This document shows, piece after piece, positions 1 to 9,423 of a stretch of 64,000 nucleotides of DNA. The stretch covers positions 744,001-808,000 of the forward strand of contig NZ_JAESVA010000001.1 of NCBI RefSeq assembly GCF_020621385.1. The letters are read 5' to 3'. Position 1 is the stretch's first letter. Each line of letters opens with the position of its first letter. Source of the stretch: Acidisoma cellulosilyticum (lineage in GTDB: Bacteria; Pseudomonadota; Alphaproteobacteria; Acetobacterales; Acetobacteraceae). Below the pieces are notes generated by a model that was not told where the DNA came from, ran no database searches, and was given only the letters and a program-made list of their open reading frames with translations. The position numbers and the translations under genes were made by a program.

Positions 1-725
1 ACCATGTCATGGTCTTCATTCCGGGCTGGACCATGCCGGCCTGGATCTTCGCCCCTCAGCTCACCTATTTCGCGCGCTATTGCCGCGTCATCGCGCTTGA
101 CCCGCGCGGCCAGGGCGATTCCGAAATCCCCAGCAGCGGCTATACGGCCCAGCGCCGGGGCCAGGATATCGCTGAGCTTCTGGCCGTGATCGGTGTGCCG
201 AAAGTCGTGCTGATCGGCTGGTCGCTGGGGGTGCTGGACAGCCTCGCCTATGTCGCGGCCCATGGCGGCGGCCGGCTGTCAGGCCTCGTGCTGATCGACA
301 ATTCGGTCGGCGAGAACCCGCCGCCACGCGCCGAGCCGCAGCCGCGCGGTCGCTATCACAGGCCCCTCCCTTATCCGGTCCAGATGCGGGCCTTCGTGCG
401 CGGCATGTTCCGCACGCCGCAATCCCAGGCCTATCTCGATCGGCTGACCGCGACCTGCCTGATCACGCCTGAGCCCGCCGCGCGCGCTTTGCTGAATTAC
501 CAGGTGCCGCGCGTCTTCTGGCGCAATGCGGTTTACGCCGCGCATGTGCCGATCCTCTATGTCGTGCGGCCGCATCTGTCGGGCCAGGCAGCGAACCTCG
601 CCCATAACGACCCTGACGCCGAAAGCGTCATCTTCAGCGATGCCGGCCACGCCCTGTTCGTGGATGACGCCATCCGTTTCAACACCGTGCTCGCGAATTT
701 CCTGCGTCAGAAAGTTTGGATTTGA
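1..725 (+). CDS. alpha/beta hydrolase, 5' end outside window
   Basis: The frame is open to the left edge (His-Val precede the first Met at 9), so the gene begins upstream. About 240 residues are visible. They show the alpha/beta-hydrolase fold: an HVMVFIPGW strand/oxyanion region, LDPRGQGDS after strand 4, a nucleophile elbow GWSLG with Ser72 (counting the Met at 9 as 1), and a C-terminal DAGHALFVDD segment that supplies the catalytic His. The usual acid after strand 6 is not obvious near YVVRPHL. This is the superfamily of esterases, haloalkane dehalogenases and C-C hydrolases, and the substrate cannot be read from the sequence. The stop overlaps the TTG start of the next gene, suggesting translational coupling. 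Confidence 0.8.
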   Translation, partial: HVMVFIPGWTMPAWIFAPQLTYFARYCRVIALDPRGQGDSEIPSSGYTAQRRGQDIAELLAVIGVPKVVLIGWSLGVLDSLAYVAAHGGGRLSGLVLIDNSVGENPPPRAEPQPRGRYHRPLPYPVQMRAFVRGMFRTPQSQAYLDRLTATCLITPEPAARALLNYQVPRVFWRNAVYAAHVPILYVVRPHLSGQAANLAHNDPDAESVIFSDAGHALFVDDAIRFNTVLANFLRQKVWI

Positions 726-3109
726 CCTTTTTGCTGCCTTTGCTTCTCGTCTCGCTTGCCTCCACCGGCATCGAGATCGCGCTGACGCGCTATTTCGCCG
801 TCGCCTCCTGGTCCGAATATGGCTACTGGGTCATTTCGATCGTGATGGCGGGTTTCGCCCTCAGCGGTGTCGCCACCGCTTTGCTGCGATCCTGGCTTGA
901 ACGGCATAGCGTAAAACTCTTCGCTTTCCTGCCGGGACTGCTCATCCTGTCGGCCGCACTCGGCTATGCGGCGGCGATCCGCAACCCGTTCAATCCGCTG
1001 CAGCTGCAGAACCCGGTCACGATCGCGCCGCAGATCCTGTATATCGGTCTCTATTATCTTGAGCTGCTGCCGTTCTTTTTTCTGACCGGGCTGTTCATCA
1101 GCCTGTGTTTCGTCAGCGCACCGACGCGGACCACGCGGGTCTATGCCTTCGATCTTTGCGGCGCCGGCCTCGGCGCGCTGATCGTGCTCGGCCTGATGGC
1201 CGTGCTGCATCCCTTCAAGCTGATCCCGGCGCTGCTGCTGCCGCTGGCGGCCATGGCCTTCTTCGTGCCGCGCGATGCACACCGCCTCGGCGCCATCATC
1301 ACAGCGGGACTTTGCCTGATCGCGGGCGAGACTTTGCTGATCGCCGGCGATGTCGCCGACTACAACCAGTTCAAGCCGATCTATGCGCCGCTGCATACGC
1401 CCAACGCCCGGATCCGCCAGCAGATCCTGTCGCCGCGCGGTGTCTATTCGCTGCTCGATGACTTTACCGAGCGCGTGGATACCGACCTGTCGAATGACAG
1501 CGCCATGATGCATCTGCCCGGCCCGCCGCGCACGCTGGGGCTGTATCGGGACGGTAGCCGCATCGCCGCCATCCCGCGTCCCGGCAAGCTCGATGTCGGT
1601 TACGCGCCCGGCACGCTGGCCGCCGCGCCCTATGAGTTGTTGAGCCACCCGCGCGTGCTGGCGATCGGCGACGAAGGCGGCTGGGCGGCAGCGCAAGCCC
1701 AGGCACTCGGCGCCGGCAGCATTCTGGCCGACGAGCCGGAGCCCGTCCTGCGCGCGGCCTTGCAGCCTCAGGACAGCGTCACCGTCAGTGGCGAAAGCCC
1801 GCTCGCCCTTGTCTCGGACGCGCCGTCCGGAAGATTCGATCTCATCGAACTCTCCGACAATTTCCTGGGCGCGGACCCGGCGGACGCGACCGCCTTCACC
1901 TCCGGCGCCATCGCCCTTTACCTGCATGCGCTGAGCGACCAGGGCATGGTTTCCATCCCCGTCTCGATCCGCGATTTTCCGGTCTATGCGCTGCGCATGA
2001 TGGCGACGATCCGCGCCGGTCTGCTGCAGGCCGGCATCGCCGATCCGGGCGCGCATGTCATCGTCTATCGCTCGGCCTGGAACGTGCGACTGCTGATTGC
2101 CAAATCACCCTTCGACAGTGCGCGCATCAAGACCTTGCGCAAATTCTGCGACGACCGTTCCTTCGATGTCTCCTTCTTTCCCGGCATCGATGTCGCGTCG
2201 CTACGTGACGATATCTACAACGACCTCCCCGCCATCTCCTTCTCGAAGGGTGAGGTCGAAAGCGGCGGACAGGCCGATGATTCGATCGCCGATGAGGCTG
2301 TTGCCGTCATGAACGGCCAACCGACAGATTCGGCACGCGAGTTCGACCTGCGACCGGCGACGCTGGACCGCCCGATGTTCTTCGACATCCTGCGGCTCGA
2401 TCACTTGGGCACCATCCTGAAGCGGCTCGAAATCCTGCCGCAGCAGGAGTTGGGGCCGCTGATCAATATCGCAGTGCTGGCGCAAGCTTTCGTGGTCGCC
2501 CTGATCGTGCTGCTGCTGCCGCTGGCCGCACCCCGCCGCATCGGCCGTGCGCGCGCGCCGATCGGCCGCGCGCTGCTCTATTTCCCGGCCCTCGGCCTCG
2601 GCTATCTGTTCATCGAAATCGCGCTGATCGGCGAGGCCAGCCTTTATCTCGACGATGTCACGACGGCCTTCGCGCTGGTGCTGTCCGGCATGCTGATCTT
2701 CTCCGGTCTCGGTAGCATGGCAGCGAACCGGATGCGGTTGCGCTTCGCCTGGCTTGTGATCCTGGCGCTGCTGATCCTGACGCTGGTCGCATTGCCCGCC
2801 ATCATGCTGGCTACAATCGGCTGGCCGATGCCGCTGCGTCTGCTGGTTCTGCTGATCCTGCTGGCGCCGCTGTCGCTCGCCCTGGGCCAGCCCTTCCCCA
2901 TGGGCTTGGGCGAGGCTGGGAAAACGGGCGCTGGCTTCCTGCCCTGGGCCTGGGCGCTGAACGGCGCCTTCTCCGTCATCGCCACGCCGCTCGCCAATCT
3001 GATCGCGACGGAGCTCGGCTTCCGTTGGCTGATCCTCGCGGCCTTGCTGCTCTATGGTGTCGCCTGGCTCAGCTTTCCGAAAACGGCAGATGCCCAGCCT
3101 GCCGCCTAA
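716..3109 (+). CDS. polytopic spermidine-synthase-like membrane protein
   Basis: A 797-residue protein with a TTG start that overlaps the upstream hydrolase stop. An N-terminal block of about six membrane segments (residues about 4-210) is followed by a soluble Rossmann-like middle (about 230-560) and a second C-terminal membrane block (about 590-790). The C-terminal block carries YLFIEIALIGEASLYL and FSGLGSMAANRM, typical of membrane-fused polyamine-synthase-like proteins. The middle resembles a spermidine-synthase/methyltransferase fold (VLAIGDEGGW, then FDLIELSDNF), but the glycine-rich SAM loop is degenerate, so catalytic activity is doubtful. It ends 4 bp into the convergent transporter gene. 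The function of these fusions is not established; a membrane-associated transferase or transporter is possible. Confidence 0.7.
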   Translation: MDLTFLLPLLLVSLASTGIEIALTRYFAVASWSEYGYWVISIVMAGFALSGVATALLRSWLERHSVKLFAFLPGLLILSAALGYAAAIRNPFNPLQLQNPVTIAPQILYIGLYYLELLPFFFLTGLFISLCFVSAPTRTTRVYAFDLCGAGLGALIVLGLMAVLHPFKLIPALLLPLAAMAFFVPRDAHRLGAIITAGLCLIAGETLLIAGDVADYNQFKPIYAPLHTPNARIRQQILSPRGVYSLLDDFTERVDTDLSNDSAMMHLPGPPRTLGLYRDGSRIAAIPRPGKLDVGYAPGTLAAAPYELLSHPRVLAIGDEGGWAAAQAQALGAGSILADEPEPVLRAALQPQDSVTVSGESPLALVSDAPSGRFDLIELSDNFLGADPADATAFTSGAIALYLHALSDQGMVSIPVSIRDFPVYALRMMATIRAGLLQAGIADPGAHVIVYRSAWNVRLLIAKSPFDSARIKTLRKFCDDRSFDVSFFPGIDVASLRDDIYNDLPAISFSKGEVESGGQADDSIADEAVAVMNGQPTDSAREFDLRPATLDRPMFFDILRLDHLGTILKRLEILPQQELGPLINIAVLAQAFVVALIVLLLPLAAPRRIGRARAPIGRALLYFPALGLGYLFIEIALIGEASLYLDDVTTAFALVLSGMLIFSGLGSMAANRMRLRFAWLVILALLILTLVALPAIMLATIGWPMPLRLLVLLILLAPLSLALGQPFPMGLGEAGKTGAGFLPWAWALNGAFSVIATPLANLIATELGFRWLILAALLLYGVAWLSFPKTADAQPAA

Positions 3110-4491
3110 TCCTGCGGCAGCGGGCGGCCTTTGGTCTCCGGCATCAGCGCCATGGCGATCACGCCCAGAATGCCGGAACCGATCATATACCAGGCCGGCG
3201 ACAGCGGGTCGCCGCTGACGCCGATCAACCAGGCGAGCACGAATTGCGTCGTGCCGCCGAAAACCGTCACCGCAAAAGCGTAAGCCGTGGACAGGCCCGA
3301 GGCGCGGACGCTCGTCGGCAGCAGCTCGGGAATGGCGACGATGGCCGCCGCCGAACTCAGCGAACCCAAAGCCGACATCAACCCGGTCGTGATCAGCAAG
3401 GTCCAGATCGACGGATGACCGATCAGGAACACGAAGGCCGGATAGATCGCGAGGATCAGCACGATGCGCGGTACCAGCATCACGATCTTGCGGCCGTAAC
3501 GATCGGCGAGCCAGCCGCCCAGCAGGGCGAAGATGATGGTGGTGAGACCGCCGATGAGCGGCGCGGTGATGGCCGACGGCGCCTTCAGCTTCAGCGCCGT
3601 CTCCCCATAGGTCGTCATATAGAGCCCGACATAGGTTGAGATGGTGCTCGTCATGATGGCGATCAGGCCAAGGAACAGCGGCCAGGGATGGCCCGACAGC
3701 AGATTGGTGAGAACGCGTGCTGCGCTCTGGCGGTGCGTGCGATCGCTGATCTGTGCCGATTCCGGGAGGCGCTGCCGGATGTAAAGGCCACCGGGGATGA
3801 TGGTGAGGCCAAGCAGCAGGGCCACCCGCCAGCCCCATTCGGTCATCGCCTCCGACGACAGGGCATGCGCGAGCGTGAAACCGACGATACCGGCGGCGAG
3901 CAGCGCACAGCCCTGGCTCGCGATCTGCCAGGACGCCAAGCGCGCACGCCGGTCATCCGGCGCCACCTCGATCAGATAGCTGGTCGCGGGCCCGACCTCC
4001 CCGCCCAGCGCGAAACCTTGCAGCAGACGCGCGGCGACCACGATGACGGGCGCGGCATAGCCGATGACGGCAAAGGGCGGCGTCAGCGCCAGCATCAGCA
4101 TGCCGACCGCCATCAGGGCGATGGTCAGCATCATCGCGGGCTTGCGGCCGGCATGATCCGCGAAGGCACCGATCACCAGCCCGCCCAGCGGACGGGTGCA
4201 GAAGCCGACGCCGAAAGTCGCGACCGAAATCAGCAGCGAGACCACCGGATCATGCGCCGGGAAAAAGCTGCGCCCGATGGCGACCGCGAAAAAAGTATAG
4301 GTCGTGAAATCGTAGAATTCGAGCGCATTGCCGAGCACGCAGGCAAAGACCGTGGCCGCAGGAAGCGCTGCCTTTTGGTTCGCGGTCGAGTCGGTCGATC
4401 CCGGAGGTGAGGGCAGCGGCGAGGAATGCGGCATCGGCAGTACAGGCTCCGTATCCATGCCCGGACTGGATGCCCAGAGCGCTATCACCAC
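3106..4491 (-). CDS. MFS transporter, metabolite:H+ symporter (MHS) type
   Basis: A 461-residue protein with about 12 membrane helices of the major facilitator superfamily. Family marks are ADHAGRKPAM in the loop 2-3 position, LQGFALGGEVGPATSYLIEV in helix 4-5, and ADRYGRKIVML in the second half. The ALGGEVG segment and overall plan match MHS symporters (citrate, alpha-ketoglutarate, proline/betaine and similar), which take up organic acids or osmolytes with protons. The first 30 or so residues are Pro/Ser-rich, and Met12 or Met20 are alternative starts. The gene converges on the preceding membrane protein with overlapping stops. No catabolic neighbour reveals the substrate. Confidence 0.82.
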   Translation of the reverse strand: MVIALWASSPGMDTEPVLPMPHSSPLPSPPGSTDSTANQKAALPAATVFACVLGNALEFYDFTTYTFFAVAIGRSFFPAHDPVVSLLISVATFGVGFCTRPLGGLVIGAFADHAGRKPAMMLTIALMAVGMLMLALTPPFAVIGYAAPVIVVAARLLQGFALGGEVGPATSYLIEVAPDDRRARLASWQIASQGCALLAAGIVGFTLAHALSSEAMTEWGWRVALLLGLTIIPGGLYIRQRLPESAQISDRTHRQSAARVLTNLLSGHPWPLFLGLIAIMTSTISTYVGLYMTTYGETALKLKAPSAITAPLIGGLTTIIFALLGGWLADRYGRKIVMLVPRIVLILAIYPAFVFLIGHPSIWTLLITTGLMSALGSLSSAAAIVAIPELLPTSVRASGLSTAYAFAVTVFGGTTQFVLAWLIGVSGDPLSPAWYMIGSGILGVIAMALMPETKGRPLPQD

Positions 4492-4640
4492 TTAACCCGA
4501 AACGGGCTCGCCTCAAGAGCCGGGGGCGAATCGATTCCCCACCCCAAGATATGGGCGGAACCCTGGCTTACTGCCCCATGATCTAGTGGAAGATTCGAAA
4601 AACCGTTGACCTTTGCTCAGGCCAGGGATACCCGTCGAGT

Positions 4641-5336
4641 GTGACAACGCTATCCCGCACCCGCCCCAATCTACGCGTCCGAGGCCGTTCTTTCATGGCC
4701 TTCGTGCTGTCGCCTGATGCGCCGCTGCGCAATTGGCTGGCCGAGCTTGACGCCCAAATCGAACGATCGGCGACCTTTTTTGCCGGGCGACCGATCGTGG
4801 TCGACCTCTCCGGCATCCCGGACAGCGACCCCGATCTGGACACCCTGTTCGATGAGTTGCGCAGCCGCGGCATTCGCATCATCGGGGCGGAAGGCGCTGA
4901 CGGGCTGACGCCCGCTTTGCAATCCGTCGGCGGCCCGCTGATCGGCGGCCGGCCGCTCGGCCTTTATGAAGTGCCGGATGATCCGCCGGACGAACCGCCC
5001 GCGCCGGAACCGACATCGATGGTGCTGGACGAGCCCGTGCGCTCCGGCCAGACCATTTTGTTTCCGCAGGGCGATCTGACGATCAACGGGTCCGTTGCAT
5101 CGGGTGCCGAGATCATGGCCGGCGGATCGATCCATGTTTATGGCGCGTTGCGGGGCCGGGCGATTGCCGGGGTGACCGGTAACCAGCAGGCCCGGATTTT
5201 TTGCAAAAAGCTCGACGCCGAACTCATTTCGATCGACGGCCTCTATATGACGGCCGAAGACATGGACAGCTTTAGAGGCAAGTCTATTCAGGCGCGCCTT
5301 GAGGGTTCCTCCATCATCATTACCGAGATCAGCTAG
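4641..5336 (+). CDS. minC: septum site-determining protein MinC
   Basis: MinC inhibits FtsZ polymerisation away from midcell and is recruited to the membrane by MinD. It has a variable N-terminal FtsZ-inhibitory domain (about 1-105), an acidic/Pro-rich linker (DDPPDEPPAPEP), and a C-terminal beta-helix domain with GQTILFPQGDLTINGSVASG, IHVYGALRGRAIAGV and the conserved ARIFCKKLDAELISIDGLYM stretch used for dimerisation and MinD binding. 231 residues is normal for the family. The start is a GTG without a convincing Shine-Dalgarno; the Met at 4695 is a possible alternative. It is first in a minC-minD-minE unit, 41 bp ahead of minD. A TTGACC box at 4606 might be part of its promoter. Confidence 0.93.
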   Translation: MTTLSRTRPNLRVRGRSFMAFVLSPDAPLRNWLAELDAQIERSATFFAGRPIVVDLSGIPDSDPDLDTLFDELRSRGIRIIGAEGADGLTPALQSVGGPLIGGRPLGLYEVPDDPPDEPPAPEPTSMVLDEPVRSGQTILFPQGDLTINGSVASGAEIMAGGSIHVYGALRGRAIAGVTGNQQARIFCKKLDAELISIDGLYMTAEDMDSFRGKSIQARLEGSSIIITEIS

Positions 5337-5377
5337 TTTTTCAGCTGAACCCGGGCGACGCGCATAGGGGTAAAGGC

Positions 5378-6193
5378 ATGTCCAAAGTTCTCGTGGTGAC
5401 CTCGGGCAAAGGTGGCGTGGGCAAGACGACGTCCACCGCTGCCCTCGGCGCTGCCCTGGCCAAGGCGGGTAAGAATGTCGTCGTCGTCGATTTCGACGTC
5501 GGCCTGCGCAATCTCGACATCGTGATGGGCGCGGAACGCCGCGTCGTTTTCGACATGATCAACGTCATCCAGGGCGATGCGAAACTGTCCCAGGCGCTGA
5601 TCCGCGACAAGCGGGTGGAGACGCTCTCCATCCTTCCCGCCTCGCAGACGCGGGACAAGGACGCGCTGACCAGCGAAGGCGTGGAAAAGATCATCGCCGA
5701 GCTGCGCGAGAAGTTCGACTGGGTGATCTGCGATAGCCCCGCCGGGATCGAACGTGGCGCCACGCTCGCCATGCATCACGCCGATGTCGCCGTCATCGTC
5801 ACTAACCCTGAAGTCTCCTCCGTCCGCGACAGCGACCGCATCATCGGCCTGCTGGACAGCAAGACCGAGCGCGCGGCGAAGGGGGAGCGGATCGAGAAAC
5901 ATCTGCTGCTGACCCGGTATGACCCGGTTCGTGCCGCCCGCGGCGACATGCTGAAGACCGAGGATGTGCTGGAGATTCTCTCCATCCCGCTGCTCGGCAT
6001 CATCCCGGAAAGCCCGGAAGTCCTGCGCGCGTCCAACCTGGGCACGCCGGTCGTCCTGTCCAACCCGGACGCCGCACCGTCCCGCGCCTATGCCGACGCC
6101 GCCCGCCGCCTGATGGGCGAGCAGGTGCCGATGACGGTGCCCGGTGAGAAGACGGGTTTCCTGACCAAGCTATTCGGTAGGAGGGTTGCATGA
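5378..6193 (+). CDS. minD: septum site-determining ATPase MinD
   Basis: A 271-residue membrane ATPase of the ParA/MinD family that oscillates between the poles with MinE and carries MinC. The deviant Walker A motif [12 protein letters not shown] starts at residue 9, with signature Lys11 and Lys16. [21 protein letters not shown] is the characteristic MinD segment after it, and [13 protein letters not shown] is the Walker B/switch II region. The C-terminus [12 protein letters not shown] is the amphipathic membrane-targeting helix. It lies between minC and minE and overlaps minE by 4 bp (ATGA), which is typical of tight co-translation. Confidence 0.97.
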   Translation: MSKVLVVTSGKGGVGKTTSTAALGAALAKAGKNVVVVDFDVGLRNLDIVMGAERRVVFDMINVIQGDAKLSQALIRDKRVETLSILPASQTRDKDALTSEGVEKIIAELREKFDWVICDSPAGIERGATLAMHHADVAVIVTNPEVSSVRDSDRIIGLLDSKTERAAKGERIEKHLLLTRYDPVRAARGDMLKTEDVLEILSIPLLGIIPESPEVLRASNLGTPVVLSNPDAAPSRAYADAARRLMGEQVPMTVPGEKTGFLTKLFGRRVA

Positions 6194-6486
6194 GCTTTTT
6201 CAGCTTTCTAAGCCGGAAGCCGACTGCCGCTATCGCCCGCGACCGCCTGCAGATCCTCCTCGCGCATGAACGCGGGACCTTGGGCGGCAATAGCGACCTG
6301 GTGGCCATTTTGCAGGAGGAAATCCTGGCGGTCATCGCCAAGCATGTCTCCGTCGAACGCGAAAAGGTCCAGATCAAGCTCGACCGCGGCGATAGTTTCT
6401 CGACGCTTGAGATCGGCATTGAGATTCCGCCCGGTCTCGCGGAAAAGCAGGCTTCATTGAAACGGGCCGCTCTCCGGGCGTCCTGA
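6190..6486 (+). CDS. minE: cell division topological specificity factor MinE
   Basis: A 98-residue protein that stimulates MinD ATPase and drives Min oscillation. The N-terminal [10 protein letters not shown] is the amphipathic membrane-binding sequence. [14 protein letters not shown] (about 17-30) is the anti-MinCD helix, whose Arg/Leu/Ile pattern contacts MinD. The remainder is the topological specificity dimer domain ([20 protein letters not shown]). The start codon overlaps the minD stop in an ATGA, with a GGTAGGAGG Shine-Dalgarno inside the minD end. Length is slightly above the usual 85-90. Confidence 0.97.
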   Translation: MSFFSFLSRKPTAAIARDRLQILLAHERGTLGGNSDLVAILQEEILAVIAKHVSVEREKVQIKLDRGDSFSTLEIGIEIPPGLAEKQASLKRAALRAS

Positions 6487-6512
6487 GACGCTCGTGATGG
6501 GAGGCTGCCTGC

Positions 6513-8201
6513 ATGTCTTTGTTGCCGGACACCGACACCGAAGCCAAGCCGCCGGTCACGACCTTCGGGCCTGATTTCCCGTTCGATTACGACCGCTGGA
6601 TTTCCCATCCCGCAGGGTTAGGGCGCTTGCCCGATGCCGAACTAGGGCAGGAAGTCGCCGTCATCGGCGCAGGTCTTGCCGGTATCGTCGCGGCGCATGA
6701 GCTGATGAAGCTCGGCTTTAAGCCCGTCATCTACGAATCCTCCCGCATGGGCGGGCGCCTGCGCTCGGAACCCTTTAGCGGCGCCGATGGCGTCTTCGCC
6801 GAATTGGGCGGCATGCGCTTCCCGATCTCCTCGACCGGGCTGTATCATTACATCGGTCAGGTCGGGATCGAGACAAAACCCTTTCCCAATCCGCTGGATG
6901 AAGCGACGCCTTCGACCCTGATCGATCTCGAATCCGAGCAATTCTATGTCGAAGGCGCCGGCAAGGGTGAGCTTCCCCCGTTATTGCGCGAGGTGTCCGA
7001 AGCCTGGTCCGAGGCGCTTGAGGGCGGCGCCGATTTCACTGCCCTGCAGACCGCCGTTCGCACGCGTGATGTCGCGGCCTTGAAAGCGGTCTGGAACAAG
7101 CTTGTGCCACTTTGGGACGAGCGGACCTTCTATGATTTCGTCGCCTCCTCCCGGAGCTTCGCCCAGAAATCCTTCCGCCACCGCGAGGTTTTCGGGCAGG
7201 TCGGTTTCGGCACCGGCGGCTGGGACAGCGATTTCCCCAATTCCATGCTGGAAATCCTGCGCGTGGTGGTGACGGCGCAGGACGAGAACCAGCGCATGAT
7301 GGTAGGCGGCGCCGAGCAACTGCCCCGACGCCTGTGGCAGCTGGCACCGACGACGCTGGCCCATTGGCCGGCGGGCACATCCCTCGCCTCGCTCCATGCC
7401 GGCGCGCCGCGACCGGGTGTCACCCGGATCGCGCGGGATGAGGGCGGCGCGATCGCCATCACGGATCGCTGGGGCGACACGCGCCGCTACAAGGCTGCCA
7501 TCGTCACCTGCCATTCCTGGCTGCTGACGACCCATATCGATTGCGACGAGAGCCTGTTCTCCCAAAAGCTTTGGATGGCCCTGGACCGCACCCGCTACAT
7601 GCAATCCGCCAAGACCTTCGTCATGGTCGACAAGCCCTTCTGGACCGAACGGGACGAAAAAACCGGCCGCTACAAGATGAGCATGACGCTGACGGATCGC
7701 ATCACCCGCGGCACCTATCTGTTCGACAATGGGCCGGACAAGCCCTCGGTCATCTGCCTCTCCTATTCCTGGATGTCGGATGCGATGAAGGTGCTGCCGC
7801 TGGACGCCGAACGGCGGGTGCGGCTGATGCTGGCGGCTCTGCAGAAAGTCTATCCCGGCGTCGATATCGCATCCCATATCATCGGTGAGCCGATTACGGT
7901 GTCCTGGGAGAGCGACCCGAATTTCCTTGGCGCCTTCAAAGGCGCGTTGCCCGGCCATTATCGCTACAATCGCCAGATGTTCTGCCACTTCATGCAGGAC
8001 AGCATGCCGGACGCCGAGCGCGGGCTGTTCCTGGCCGGCGACGGCATTTCCTTCACGCCCGGCTGGGCGGAAGGCGCGGTGCAGACGGCGCTCAACACCG
8101 TCTGGGGCGTGCTGCATCAATTCGGCGGCAAAACGCTGACCGAGAACCCCGGTCCAGGCGATGTCTTCGACGCCATCGCGCCAATCGACTTGCCAAATTG
8201 A
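6513..8201 (+). CDS. flavin amine oxidase, tryptophan 2-monooxygenase (IaaM)-like
   Basis: A 562-residue FAD-dependent amine oxidase. GAGLAGIVAAHE (residues 52-63) is the dinucleotide fold, followed by YESSRMGGRLRSE, the second FAD motif. Segments closely resemble bacterial tryptophan 2-monooxygenase (IaaM) and related L-amino-acid oxidases: ELGGMRFPISSTGLYHYIG, VGFGTGGWDSDFPNSMLEIL, and the C-terminal GLFLAGDGISFTPGWAEGAV with the Trp of the flavin site. IaaM converts tryptophan to indole-3-acetamide, the first step of one auxin route. No amidase partner is in the window, so the amino-acid substrate is open. The Shine-Dalgarno GGGAGG lies about 11 bp before the ATG. It follows minE by 26 bp and precedes a Rieske oxygenase. 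Confidence 0.8.
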   Translation: MSLLPDTDTEAKPPVTTFGPDFPFDYDRWISHPAGLGRLPDAELGQEVAVIGAGLAGIVAAHELMKLGFKPVIYESSRMGGRLRSEPFSGADGVFAELGGMRFPISSTGLYHYIGQVGIETKPFPNPLDEATPSTLIDLESEQFYVEGAGKGELPPLLREVSEAWSEALEGGADFTALQTAVRTRDVAALKAVWNKLVPLWDERTFYDFVASSRSFAQKSFRHREVFGQVGFGTGGWDSDFPNSMLEILRVVVTAQDENQRMMVGGAEQLPRRLWQLAPTTLAHWPAGTSLASLHAGAPRPGVTRIARDEGGAIAITDRWGDTRRYKAAIVTCHSWLLTTHIDCDESLFSQKLWMALDRTRYMQSAKTFVMVDKPFWTERDEKTGRYKMSMTLTDRITRGTYLFDNGPDKPSVICLSYSWMSDAMKVLPLDAERRVRLMLAALQKVYPGVDIASHIIGEPITVSWESDPNFLGAFKGALPGHYRYNRQMFCHFMQDSMPDAERGLFLAGDGISFTPGWAEGAVQTALNTVWGVLHQFGGKTLTENPGPGDVFDAIAPIDLPN

Positions 8202-8292
8202 GCCAAGCCCTCATCTGCCTAGGGAAGTTTACTTAGGGTAATCCCGGCCGCGGCCTATGCTGCGCGCTCTGCAGGCGTGAGGCTTCGTAAGC

Positions 8293-9423
8293 ATGGACCA
8301 CAGTTTTCTTTCCGATGACGAAGCGATCCCCTGCGCTGGCCTGGGACGGGATCTGCGGCGTGTCGGCGCCCATCCCGATCATTGGTATCCGCTCGCCTGG
8401 TCGCGCGAATTGAAGGCCGGAAAGACATTGGCCGTGCGTTTCGCGGACAAGCCGATCGTGCTGGCCCGGCCCAAGGACGCGGCCAGACCTGTCTTTGCGC
8501 TGGAGGATCGCTGCGCCCATCGCCAGGTACCGTTGAGCCAGGGACTGGTCGAAGGCTGCGCCATTCGCTGCGGCTATCACGGCTGGGCCTATGACCAGTC
8601 CGGCCAATGCACGGACGTGCCCTATCTGGGCAAGGGCAAGCTGCCCAATGGCGTGCGCGCCTATCCGGTCCAGGAGAAAGAGGGCCTTATTCTGGTCTTT
8701 CCCGGCGATCCGGCGCTGGCCGCGACCACACCCTTGCCGGCCTTAGGGTCGGTCGCCAACCCCGCCTACAAGACCCGCCGCTTCGGCCAGATCGTCGGCT
8801 GCCACTACACCTTCATGCATGAGAACCTGATGGACATGAACCATCAGTTCCTGCACCGCAAGCAGATGGGCCAGATGCGCCCGCGCTTCCTGGGTCAGGC
8901 GCAAGGCGAGGATTGGGTGGAGGCGCGCTACAGCTTCGCCCGCACGGACGGCAAGCAGCCCTGGGGCGAGGCCGCGATCTTCGGCCAGCGGCGCGGCACG
9001 CAGGCCGAGTTCGCGGATAAGGATGTCATGACCATCCGCACCGAATATCCCTATCAGACGCTGCGCATCCGCACGAAGGATGCGACCCCGGTCATGGATC
9101 TTTGGATCGCCTATGTGCCGCAGGACAGCGAGCAGCGCACCAACCGCACCTTCGGCCTGCTCTCCATCCACAAGCCGAAAATCCCCGGCATTCTGGAAGC
9201 GGCCTGGCCGCTGCTGATCCTGTTTACCGAGCGCATCTTCAAGGAAGACCGCGAAATCGTGGAACAGGAACAGGCCGCGCATGACATGCAGGGCCGCGAC
9301 CTCAATCAGGAAGTCTTCCCGGTCATCCGCAATCTGCGTGCTTTGCTGATGGAGCGCGGCACGCCCGAGGATGTGCCCCGCGCCGTCAGCCGCGCACCCT
9401 CACTCGAACGCGTGGTCGAATAG
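8293..9423 (+). CDS. Rieske non-heme iron oxygenase, alpha-subunit type
   Basis: A 376-residue aromatic-ring-hydroxylase or O-demethylase-like oxygenase. The N-terminal Rieske [2Fe-2S] domain has Cys74-x-His76 (CAH) and Cys93-x2-His96 (CGYH). The catalytic domain has NLMDMNHQFLH with the mononuclear-iron ligands His184 and His188. The DxWYPLAWS start and overall size fit the vanillate O-demethylase/pheophorbide-oxygenase-like branch, which needs a separate reductase; none is nearby. It probably forms a unit with the upstream amine oxidase (91 bp gap). Its last 24 bp overlap the end of the convergent PhyH gene. Substrate unknown. Confidence 0.85.
   Translation: MDHSFLSDDEAIPCAGLGRDLRRVGAHPDHWYPLAWSRELKAGKTLAVRFADKPIVLARPKDAARPVFALEDRCAHRQVPLSQGLVEGCAIRCGYHGWAYDQSGQCTDVPYLGKGKLPNGVRAYPVQEKEGLILVFPGDPALAATTPLPALGSVANPAYKTRRFGQIVGCHYTFMHENLMDMNHQFLHRKQMGQMRPRFLGQAQGEDWVEARYSFARTDGKQPWGEAAIFGQRRGTQAEFADKDVMTIRTEYPYQTLRIRTKDATPVMDLWIAYVPQDSEQRTNRTFGLLSIHKPKIPGILEAAWPLLILFTERIFKEDREIVEQEQAAHDMQGRDLNQEVFPVIRNLRALLMERGTPEDVPRAVSRAPSLERVVE

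Noticed and set aside
2201-3838. 545-residue open frame on the minus strand across the first two convergent genes
   Set aside because: It overlaps the clear transporter and membrane-protein frames. The protein is low-complexity Arg/His/Gln with no recognisable domain.
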